A DNA stretch of 64,000 nucleotides from Caproicibacter sp047777415 (GTDB taxonomy: Bacteria; Bacillota; Clostridia; Oscillospirales; Acutalibacteraceae), in the NCBI GenBank assembly GCA_047777415.1, contig JBKEEO010000002.1:124001-188000 (forward strand), written 5' to 3'. Shown one piece after another: positions 1-6,901 of the stretch. A program made the translations under genes and the position numbers. The notes under the pieces were generated by a model. It ran no database searches. It was given only the letters and a program-made list of their open reading frames with translations, and was not told the DNA's origin. The stretch's first letter is position 1. Every line of letters begins with the position of its first letter.

Positions 1-1467
1 CAGTATAACCAGGACTTCCTGCTGATGCCGGAGGATTTCTCAGATGTGGGCCAAGCTATCGTATTGTCGCGGGAGTACATGGACCGCCTCCGCTTCTCCC
101 CGGCTACGGATTATATCGTGTTCAACGGTTCGTTCTGGGAAGAATCCCAGCCCAACGCCCAGGGCATTGCCCAGGAGCTGACCGCGAGACAGCTTGAGGA
201 GGCGGAAACCGAGATACAGCGGTGCATGAAGGAGATGTCGGACAACGGCGCATGGGCCATGCTCGCCGCGATGGGCGCCAAGAAAGCGGTGGCGGCGTTT
301 AATGGAGCCCAGCGGCGCTCCTTTGAGAAATACGAACGGGCGGAAACCTACCGGAAGTATGCCATCAAGCGCCGGGATACCAAATACATTTCGGCCGCTT
401 TAAAGGAAGCCCGCCCGATGATCCAGATCGAGCAGCGCGTCCTGGATGCGGATGAGTTTTTGCTGAATCTGCCGTCCGGCACCTGCGATCTGAGGACGGG
501 GGCGATCCGGGAACACAACGCCCAGGACTATATCACGAAACAGACGGCGGTGGACCCGTCCGGGGACGGCATGGACGTCTGGGAGGACGCCCTCCAGACC
601 TTCTTCCAGGGGGACGCTGACCTGATCCGTTATGTGCAGGAGATCGTGGGGCTTGCCGCCATCGGCAAGGTCTACATTGAAGCCCTGGTCATTGCCTACG
701 GCGAGGGCCGGAATGGAAAATCCACCTTCTGGAACACTATTGCCCGTGTGCTTGGCACCTACTCCGGCAATATGTCCGCAGACACCCTGACGGTGGGCTG
801 CAAGCGCAACGTGAAGCCGGAACTGGCGGAAGCCAAGGGCAAGCGGATGATTATCGCTGCCGAGCTGGAGGAAGGGATGCGCCTGAACACCTCCAACGTC
901 AAGCAACTCTGTTCCACAGACGAGATCTATGCGGAGAAAAAATACAAGGCGCCCTTCTCCTATGTCCCCACCCACACGCTGGTGCTGTATACCAACCACC
1001 TGCCCAGGGTCGGGGCCATTGACCAGGGTACCTGGCGGCGGCTTATTGTGATCCCCTTCAACGCCAAGATTGAGGGCAAGGCTGACATCAAGAACTATGC
1101 GGACTTCCTGTTCAAAACGGCGGGCGGCGCTGTGCTTTCCTGGATTATCGAGGGTGCAAAGCGCGTCATTGCCGGCGATTACAAGATCGTCCAGCCCAGG
1201 GTGGTGCAGGACGCCATCCAGAAATACAAGGAGAACAACGACTGGCTGTCCCACTTCCTGGATGACTGCTGCGAGATCGATCCGTCCTATGAAGCGAAGT
1301 CTGGCGAGGTTTACAACACCTATCGCGGCTATTGCAATCAGATGGGCGAGTATGCGCGAAGTACTACGGATTTTTACACTGCCATTGAGGCGGCGGATTT
1401 CACGCGCCACAAGACGAAAAAAGGGATGTTGATTCGCGGATTCCGTTTGAAATCAGAGTTTGAGTAA
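1..1467 (+). CDS. Phage primase/SF3 helicase, C-terminal part (partial)
   Basis: C-terminal D5/P4-type superfamily 3 helicase that unwinds phage DNA at replication start. The frame is open from the first base, so the gene begins upstream and any primase domain is outside the window. The helicase core shows Walker A GEGRNGKST, Walker B in RMIIAAELEEG, SF3 motif C around LVLYTNHLP and an arginine finger region in DQGTWRRLIVIPF. A D5_N-like region precedes the ATPase and a winged-helix-like tail follows. It stops at TAA, 126 bp before the VRR-NUC gene, across a spacer with a long inverted repeat. Family assignment is firm; the full length is unknown. Confidence 0.9.
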   Translation, partial: QYNQDFLLMPEDFSDVGQAIVLSREYMDRLRFSPATDYIVFNGSFWEESQPNAQGIAQELTARQLEEAETEIQRCMKEMSDNGAWAMLAAMGAKKAVAAFNGAQRRSFEKYERAETYRKYAIKRRDTKYISAALKEARPMIQIEQRVLDADEFLLNLPSGTCDLRTGAIREHNAQDYITKQTAVDPSGDGMDVWEDALQTFFQGDADLIRYVQEIVGLAAIGKVYIEALVIAYGEGRNGKSTFWNTIARVLGTYSGNMSADTLTVGCKRNVKPELAEAKGKRMIIAAELEEGMRLNTSNVKQLCSTDEIYAEKKYKAPFSYVPTHTLVLYTNHLPRVGAIDQGTWRRLIVIPFNAKIEGKADIKNYADFLFKTAGGAVLSWIIEGAKRVIAGDYKIVQPRVVQDAIQKYKENNDWLSHFLDDCCEIDPSYEAKSGEVYNTYRGYCNQMGEYARSTTDFYTAIEAADFTRHKTKKGMLIRGFRLKSEFE

Positions 1468-1482
1468 GCACAAAACAGTAAA

Positions 1483-1580
1483 GGTGACGGTCGGTGACAG
1501 TCTTTCCCTAAAGTCCTCTAAGGACAAGAAAAAATAACGTATATAAAGAAATCGTGGGAGGACTGTCATAGACCGTCACC
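1483..1580. repeat. Long imperfect inverted repeat between helicase and nuclease genes
   Basis: The arm at 1483-1502 (GGTGACGGTC followed by GGTGACAGTC) is complementary at 18 of 20 positions to 1561-1580 (GACTGTCATA followed by GACCGTCACC). The left arm is itself a near-tandem GGTGAC direct repeat. Between the arms is a small GTCC/GGAC hairpin and an A/T-rich stretch. Its place right after the replicative helicase would fit an origin or a regulatory RNA structure; this is inference. Confidence 0.5.
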
Positions 1581-1593
1581 AGAAGGAGGTCTT

Positions 1594-1887
1594 ATGAGAG
1601 AGAAAACCATCGAACAAAAACTGGTTCAGGCGGTTAAGTTCAAAGGCGGGATTGCGCCGAAGTTCGTGTCGCCGGGATTTTCCGGGGTTCCCGACCGCCT
1701 TATCCTATTGCCGGATGGGAAATGCGGTTTCGTGGAAGTCAAGGTCCCTGGCGAAAAGCCACGGCCGCTGCAGAAGTCAAGGATACGGCTATTGCGGCGG
1801 CTGGGGTTTCTGGTATTTGTCCTGGATGACGAGAGCCAGATCCCCCACATCCTTTCTGAGATCGGAGGTGACAGCGGTGGAATTTAA
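1594..1887 (+). CDS. VRR-NUC domain nuclease
   Basis: A 97-residue stand-alone VRR-NUC protein of the PD-(D/E)XK superfamily, a family of small phage nucleases usually found beside SNF2 helicases. The core is visible: GVPDRLIL supplies the acidic metal ligand and FVEVKVPG gives the E-x-K motif, followed by the QxxRIRLLRRLGF helix. A strong AGGAGG lies ahead of the ATG. It overlaps the GTG start of the helicase gene by about 11 bp, so the two are translationally coupled. The family is thought to cut branched or junction DNA; the exact substrate here is unknown. Confidence 0.88.
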   Translation: MREKTIEQKLVQAVKFKGGIAPKFVSPGFSGVPDRLILLPDGKCGFVEVKVPGEKPRPLQKSRIRLLRRLGFLVFVLDDESQIPHILSEIGGDSGGI

Positions 1888-3235
1888 ACCGCATGATTAT
1901 CAGCAATATGCCATTGAGTACATTGAAACACACGAGGTCGCCGCCGTACTGCTTGATATGGGCCTTGGCAAGACGGCAATCACGCTGACGGCTTTATCCG
2001 ACCTGCTGTTCGACTATTTCGAGATCACCCGCGTCCTGGTGATCGCACCTCTCCGGGTGGCGAGGAACACCTGGCCCCAGGAGATTGAAAAGTGGGACCA
2101 TCTGAAGGACATCCGCTATTCTGTGGCGGTGGGTACGGAAAAAGAACGGCTGGAGGCGTTCCGCAGGGATGCGGATATCTACATCATCAACCGGGAGAAC
2201 GTCCAGTGGATGGTGGAAAATGTCCCTTTTGAATTTGACGCCATCGTGGTGGACGAGCTTTCCTCCTTCAAAAACTGGAACAGCAAGCGGTTCAAATCGC
2301 TGATGAAGGTGCGCCCCAGGGCAAAGCGGGTCATCGGCCTTACGGGTACCCCGTCCGGAAACGGGCTGATGGACCTGTTCGCCGAGTTCAAGGTGCTGGA
2401 TATGGGACAGCGGCTGGGGCGGTTTATCACCAAGTACCGCCAGAACTATTTCCGGCCCGACCGGATGAACGGGCAGGTGGTGTATTCCTACAAGCCCCTG
2501 CCGGGAGCGGAGAAGCGGATCTATGACAAAATTTCCGATATTACCATTTCCATGAAAGCCGCCGACCACCTTAAAATGCCGGAACTTGTAAGCAGCGAGT
2601 ACCGGGTGTATATGGAGGAGCCGGAACAGGCCATTTACGATGAGATGTGCGAGGATCTGACGGCGCAGCTTGATAAGGGTGAAGTCACAGCGGCCAATGC
2701 CGGTGTGCTGTCCGGCAAGCTCTCCCAGATGGCAAATGGGGCGGTCTATACGGATGCCGGGGATGTGGAGCATATCCACGACCAGAAGCTGGATGCCCTG
2801 GAAGACATCATCGAAAGCATGAACGGAAAGCCCCTTCTGGTGGCCTACTGGTACCAGCACGACCTTGACCGCATCGAGGAGCGGCTGCGGATGAAGAAGA
2901 TCGGATTTGCAAGGCTGGATTCTGACGCCAGCATCGCAAAGTGGAACCGGGGCGAACTCCCGGTGGCGCTGATCCATCCCGCTTCTGCCGGCCACGGGCT
3001 GAATCTCCAGAGCGGCGGCTCTGCCCTCTGCTGGTTTGGCCTGACATGGAGCCTGGAACTGTACCAGCAGACGGTGGCGCGGCTTTACCGGCAGGGGCAG
3101 ACGTCCCAGACCGTAGTCGTACAGCACATCATCACGGACGGAACCATTGATGAGCGTATTCTGAAAGCCCTGCAGTACAAGGACAGGACGCAGTCGGCGC
3201 TGATCGATGCGGTTCGGGCAAACCTTAGAAAATGA
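1877..3235 (+). CDS. SNF2/DEAD-like superfamily 2 helicase
   Basis: A 452-residue phage SNF2-type DNA translocase. Motif I is LLDMGLGKTAI, motif II is VVDELSSFKNW, motif III is GLTGTPSGNG, and the C-terminal lobe carries GHGLNLQ and the motif VI region ARLYRQGQ. I chose GTG at 1877 because GGAGGT stands 7 bp upstream and the N-terminus then starts with the usual FKPHDYQQYAIEYI Q-motif-like segment. The frame is open further upstream, but that stretch only reads through the nuclease gene. Pairing with VRR-NUC suggests a role in phage replication or recombination. Confidence 0.9.
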   Translation: MEFKPHDYQQYAIEYIETHEVAAVLLDMGLGKTAITLTALSDLLFDYFEITRVLVIAPLRVARNTWPQEIEKWDHLKDIRYSVAVGTEKERLEAFRRDADIYIINRENVQWMVENVPFEFDAIVVDELSSFKNWNSKRFKSLMKVRPRAKRVIGLTGTPSGNGLMDLFAEFKVLDMGQRLGRFITKYRQNYFRPDRMNGQVVYSYKPLPGAEKRIYDKISDITISMKAADHLKMPELVSSEYRVYMEEPEQAIYDEMCEDLTAQLDKGEVTAANAGVLSGKLSQMANGAVYTDAGDVEHIHDQKLDALEDIIESMNGKPLLVAYWYQHDLDRIEERLRMKKIGFARLDSDASIAKWNRGELPVALIHPASAGHGLNLQSGGSALCWFGLTWSLELYQQTVARLYRQGQTSQTVVVQHIITDGTIDERILKALQYKDRTQSALIDAVRANLRK

Positions 3236-3279
3236 GAGTCAATCCGAGGGGAATAAAATTCTTTTTCGGAGGTATGCCG

Positions 3280-3705
3280 ATGAACAAACAGCAGACGGAA
3301 ACAAAGGAGTACCTTTCCCAGGCGCACCGCATTGACCAGCGGATACAGAGCAAGATGGAACAGGTGGCGTCGTTAAACGACCTCGCCACGCGGGCGACTA
3401 CGACCTATTCGGGTATGCCCGGCAGTGAGACGAGGAACCTGCACCGCATGGAGGACGCCATTCTCTCCATCATTGAACTGGAAGCGGAGATCAACGAGGA
3501 TATCCGCACGCTGGTCAATATCAAGAAAGACATCGTCCATAAAATCAAGGCGGTCAAGGACCCGGAATACCAGACCCTCCTGGAACTGCGTTACCTGTGC
3601 TTTAAGTCCTGGGAGCAGATTGCCGTGGACATGGGGTATGAACTCCGGTGGCTGTACCGGCTCCACCACAGGGCTTTGGACGCCGTTGCGGAAATAAGCC
3701 ACTAA
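3280..3705 (+). CDS. DUF1492-type phage regulator with sigma-region-4-like HTH
   Basis: A 141-residue protein whose C-terminal third, YLCFKSWEQIAVDMGYELRW, looks like a sigma-70 region 4 helix-turn-helix; the N-terminal part is an acidic helical coiled region. Proteins of this DUF1492/ArpU-like type sit just before HNH and terminase genes in Firmicutes phages and are believed to switch on late transcription. ATG at 3280 is chosen because GGAGG at 3268-3272 is 7 bp upstream; an in-frame ATG at 3274 is too close. The stop codon overlaps a candidate operator. The activator role is inferred from family and position. Confidence 0.75.
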   Translation: MNKQQTETKEYLSQAHRIDQRIQSKMEQVASLNDLATRATTTYSGMPGSETRNLHRMEDAILSIIELEAEINEDIRTLVNIKKDIVHKIKAVKDPEYQTLLELRYLCFKSWEQIAVDMGYELRWLYRLHHRALDAVAEISH

Positions 3706-3741
3706 AAGCCACTGTAATGCACCTTGCCCCTATGGTATAGT
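3698..3741 (+). promoter_or_regulatory. Candidate activator-dependent late promoter
   Basis: Two direct GCCACT repeats at 3698-3703 and 3708-3713 are spaced exactly one helical turn apart. A -10-like TATAGT follows at 3736-3741, and no -35 hexamer is present at normal spacing. The repeats therefore cover the position where an activator would replace the -35 contact. They lie at the end of the DUF1492 gene, directly ahead of HNH and terminase. Function is inferred. Confidence 0.4.
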
Positions 3742-3827
3742 TAGAATCAGAAAAACAGGACAAGATACAAGCCTTGCGGGAGCGATCCTGCAGGGCTTTC
3801 CTTTTGCCCGGAAAGCGAGGTGCAGCG

Positions 3828-4175
3828 ATGCCAAAGAAGCCTAAGCGCCCCTGCTCCTACCCCGGCTGTCCCAACCTCACGGACGGGCAGTACTGCGAGA
3901 AGCATGAAGCTGCCGCCTGCAGACAGTACAATCGGTACGGGCGCCCCGCTGACAGCAACAAGAAGTACGGCAGGGCTTGGAAACGAATCCGTGACCGCTA
4001 TGCTGCGGCGCATCCTTTGTGTGAGATGTGTCTGAAGGAAGGTCGGCTGACTCCTGTGGAGGAAGTCCATCACATCGTTCCCTTGTCACAGGGCGGGACG
4101 CATCGGAATGACAATCTGATGAGCCTCTGCCAATCGTGCCATACCAAACTACATCACGAGCTTGGCGACCGGTGA
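3828..4175 (+). CDS. HNH endonuclease
   Basis: A 115-residue HNH nuclease of the type that precedes the small terminase gene in many cos-type phages, where it helps the terminase cut or process ends. The N-terminus has a zinc-knuckle-like pattern (CSYPGCPNL, YCEKH). The catalytic part shows CEMC, EVHHIVPL, the asparagine in HRNDNLMSL and the second pair CQSCH. ATG at 3828 follows GCGAGGTG. It lies 140 bp before the small terminase. In HK97 and related phages this HNH protein is needed for specific end cutting; that role here is inferred from family and position. Confidence 0.9.
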   Translation: MPKKPKRPCSYPGCPNLTDGQYCEKHEAAACRQYNRYGRPADSNKKYGRAWKRIRDRYAAAHPLCEMCLKEGRLTPVEEVHHIVPLSQGGTHRNDNLMSLCQSCHTKLHHELGDR

Positions 4176-4314
4176 CCGTGGGGCGGTCAAAATCTCTGCG
4201 GGTCCCTTAAGCGGACAGCGGCCTGGGGCCTCGTGTGCAAAAAGGCGAAATCAAAAGGGTAATTAAGGGCGGCCGGCTGTGGCCGCACTATTTTTGCGGA
4301 AAAGAGGTGAGAAA

Positions 4315-4863
4315 ATGCCGACAAAATCCAACAATACAGGCGGGCGCGGCGGCGCGAGACCCGGTGCGGGAAGGAAAAAGTCTGCGGTCAAGGAAAAAGC
4401 CGAGAACGGCAATCCGGGCGGGCGCAGACTGGAAGTGCTGGACATTCCCGAAGTCGAGGGTGTCGATATGCCAAAGCCCCATGAGTTCCTCTCTGCCGAA
4501 CAGCGTGACGGGAGTACGCTCCAGGCGGAGGAGATATACACGGAAACCTGGGAGTGGCTAAAGAAGGTGGGCTGTGCGGCGAAGGTGTCGCCCCAGCTGT
4601 TGGAGCGGTATGCCATGTGCAGCGCCCGCTGGATTCAGTGCGAGGAGATGACCAACCGCATGGGCTTCCTCTCCAAGCACCCGACCACCCAGAAGCCGAT
4701 TCCGTCCCCATTCATCAACATCGGCATCAACTATATGAACCAGGCTGTGCGGCTCTGGAACGAAATTTTCCAGATCGTGAAGGAAAACTGCAGCACCGAT
4801 TACGGGGAGGTCTCTCCCCAGGATGATCTGATGGAGCGCCTGCTCCGTGCAAGGAAGGGGTGA
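4315..4863 (+). CDS. Phage terminase small subunit, P27 family
   Basis: A 182-residue DNA-recognition subunit of the packaging motor. The N-terminus is the typical basic, glycine-rich GGRGGARPGAGRKKS stretch of P27-family small terminases, followed by a helical region (LERYAMCSARWIQCEEM) for DNA binding and oligomerisation. ATG at 4315 follows GAGGTG. Unusually, the large subunit lies about 8 kb downstream instead of next door; modification and accessory genes sit between them. The stop overlaps the GTG start of the SAM synthetase gene, so that gene is in the same operon. Confidence 0.88.
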   Translation: MPTKSNNTGGRGGARPGAGRKKSAVKEKAENGNPGGRRLEVLDIPEVEGVDMPKPHEFLSAEQRDGSTLQAEEIYTETWEWLKKVGCAAKVSPQLLERYAMCSARWIQCEEMTNRMGFLSKHPTTQKPIPSPFINIGINYMNQAVRLWNEIFQIVKENCSTDYGEVSPQDDLMERLLRARKG

Positions 4864-5654
4864 AACCTGTGTTTGAGAAAGTAAATCCGTGCCACCCGGA
4901 TAAGGTGGCGGACCGCATCGCCGGTGCGCTGGTGGATGCGGCGTACAGGAAAGAAGAAAATCCCAGGATCGCTGTGGAAGTCCTTATCGGCCACGGCGTC
5001 TGTCACATCATCGCGGAGAGTTCGGCACACATCCCACCGGATGAAGTGGACGCTATTGTGAAACGCATCGCCGGGGATTTCCACACAGACTATGTGGAAG
5101 TGCCGCAGGACGGACGCCTCGCCGGGAACCAGGCGGACGGAATCCGCTGCGGCGACAACGGCATCTTTAAGGGAATGCCCGTCACGGAGGAGCAGAAAGT
5201 TCTCTGTGAGATTGCAAAAAGTGTGTATCACACTTACCCCACAGATGGGAAGTACATCATTGACGAAGCAAGGCTCATCCTCTGCCAGAGCAACGCCCCT
5301 GCCGCCAAGCTGCGGAAACGGTATCCGGGCGCCGAGGTCAATCCCCTGGGCGACTGGACAGGCGGCATGGATGTGGACTCCGGCGCCACCAACCGGAAGC
5401 TGGGCAGTGACATGGCCGATTCCGTGACGGGCGGCGGCCTTCACGGGAAAGACCTCTCTAAAGCGGATGTGTCGGTGAACATCTACGCATGGCTCAAAGC
5501 GCAGAAAACCGGAAAGCCCGTGCAGCTTGCCTGCGCCATCGGGGATGATACGGTGGACGGCATTCCCTATAGAGAGATCGTGGAGACGGCCCGGAGATAC
5601 ATCCAAGGTCTTGGCGGTTTTGAGAAATTTGCGGAATGGGGGCTGGTGCGATGA
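4860..5654 (+). CDS. Compact phage S-adenosylmethionine synthetase
   Basis: Methionine adenosyltransferase, making SAM from ATP and methionine. At 264 residues it is far shorter than the roughly 390 of cellular MetK but keeps recognisable landmarks: N-terminal NPCHPDKVADRI (ATP/methionine site), the GDNGIFKGMPVTEE segment matching the GDQG region, and GGGLHGKDLSKADVS matching the GGAFSGKD loop. It starts with GTG overlapping the terminase stop, and its TGA overlaps the ATG of the methyltransferase fusion. Co-translation with two methyltransferases suggests it supplies SAM for phage DNA modification. It is not the host housekeeping enzyme. Confidence 0.88.
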   Translation: MKPVFEKVNPCHPDKVADRIAGALVDAAYRKEENPRIAVEVLIGHGVCHIIAESSAHIPPDEVDAIVKRIAGDFHTDYVEVPQDGRLAGNQADGIRCGDNGIFKGMPVTEEQKVLCEIAKSVYHTYPTDGKYIIDEARLILCQSNAPAAKLRKRYPGAEVNPLGDWTGGMDVDSGATNRKLGSDMADSVTGGGLHGKDLSKADVSVNIYAWLKAQKTGKPVQLACAIGDDTVDGIPYREIVETARRYIQGLGGFEKFAEWGLVR

Positions 5655-6901
5655 AGACGACAACGGAAATGCAGCTTGTCCCCATTGCCAAGCTGGTACC
5701 CTATGTGAACAACGCCCGCACCCATTCCCCGGAGCAGATCACGAAGCTCCGCTCGTCCCTTCGGGAGTTCGGCTTTGTCAATCCCGTCATCATCGACAGG
5801 GATTTTAATGTGATCGCCGGCCACGGAAGAATCCTGGCGGCAAAGGAGGAAGGCATCAAGGAGGTTCCCTGTGTGTTTGCAGACCACCTCAGTGAAGCTC
5901 AGAAGAAAGCGTATATCATTGCGGACAACCGCATGGCGATGGACGCCGGATGGGATGAGGAGCTTCTGCGGGTGGAGATTGAGTCCTTGCAGGGCATGGA
6001 CTTTGATCCTCTGCTTACCGGCTTTGATGAGAAGGAACTGGCAGACCTGTTTGCGGATGATTCCGGCAGCGAAGCCAGGGATGATGATTTCGATCTGACT
6101 GCCGCGCTGGAGAAAGCCTCCTTTGTGGAGCGGGGCGATGTCTGGACGGTAGGTCGGCACCGCCTTGTGTGCGGGGACGCCACCTCCGCCGAGGATGTGC
6201 CCCTGCTCATGAATGGTAGGAAGGCCAACCTCATTGTAACGGACCCGCCCTATGGCGTTTCCTTCAAAAGTTCCAGCGGCCTGACCATTCAGAACGATTC
6301 CATGAAGGATGAAGAGTTTTATAACTTTCTCCTCTCCGCTTTCAAGTGCATGGCGGAGCATTTGGAAAAAGGCGGTGCGGCCTATGTGTTCCATGCGGAC
6401 ACCGAGGGACTGAACTTCCGGAAAGCGTTCATTGACGCTGGGTTCCATCTGGCGGGCGTGTGTATCTGGGTGAAGAACTCCCTGGTGCTGGGGCGCTCGG
6501 ACTACCAGTGGCAGCACGAACCTGTGCTGTACGGGTTCCTGCAAAACGGTAAGCACCCCTGGTACTCCGACCGCAAGCAGACCACCATCTGGAACTACGA
6601 TAAACCGAAACGCAATGCAAACCATCCGACTTCCAAGCCCCTTGATCTGCTGGGGTACCCTATCGGGAACTCTACCCAGGAGAACGCTGTGGTGATCGAC
6701 ACCTTCGGCGGCAGCGGCTCCACCATGATGGCCTGTGAGCAGATGAACCGGGTGTGCTGCATGATGGAACTGGATGAGAAGTACGCTTCGGTCATCCTCC
6801 GCAGGGCCGTGGAGAACGGCATCCCGCCGGAGGATATTTTTGTGGAAAGAAATGGGGAGCAGATCCCATACTCCGACCTTGTGAAGGAGGTGGAGAGCTA
6901 A
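5651..6901 (+). CDS. ParB-like domain fused to DNA (adenine/N4-cytosine) methyltransferase
   Basis: A 416-residue fusion. Residues about 5-110 form a ParB/Srx-type nuclease-like domain (IAGHGRILAAKEEG, IADNRMAMDAGW). Residues about 165-410 form a beta-class amino-methyltransferase with catalytic motif DPPYGV followed later by SAM-binding FGGSGSTMMACEQ. DPPY favours N6-adenine methylation, though N4-cytosine cannot be excluded. Start ATG 5651 overlaps the upstream TGA, so the gene is coupled to the SAM synthetase. In phages such orphan enzymes protect DNA from host restriction. The target sequence cannot be read from the protein. Confidence 0.88.
   Translation: MKTTTEMQLVPIAKLVPYVNNARTHSPEQITKLRSSLREFGFVNPVIIDRDFNVIAGHGRILAAKEEGIKEVPCVFADHLSEAQKKAYIIADNRMAMDAGWDEELLRVEIESLQGMDFDPLLTGFDEKELADLFADDSGSEARDDDFDLTAALEKASFVERGDVWTVGRHRLVCGDATSAEDVPLLMNGRKANLIVTDPPYGVSFKSSSGLTIQNDSMKDEEFYNFLLSAFKCMAEHLEKGGAAYVFHADTEGLNFRKAFIDAGFHLAGVCIWVKNSLVLGRSDYQWQHEPVLYGFLQNGKHPWYSDRKQTTIWNYDKPKRNANHPTSKPLDLLGYPIGNSTQENAVVIDTFGGSGSTMMACEQMNRVCCMMELDEKYASVILRRAVENGIPPEDIFVERNGEQIPYSDLVKEVES

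Noticed and set aside
1652..1876. N-terminal extension of the SNF2 helicase upstream of GTG 1877
   Set aside because: The extension only reads the VRR-NUC gene in another frame, and GTG 1877 has a proper ribosome site.
4860..5654. Host housekeeping metK
   Set aside because: It is much too short, highly diverged and embedded in overlapping phage genes.
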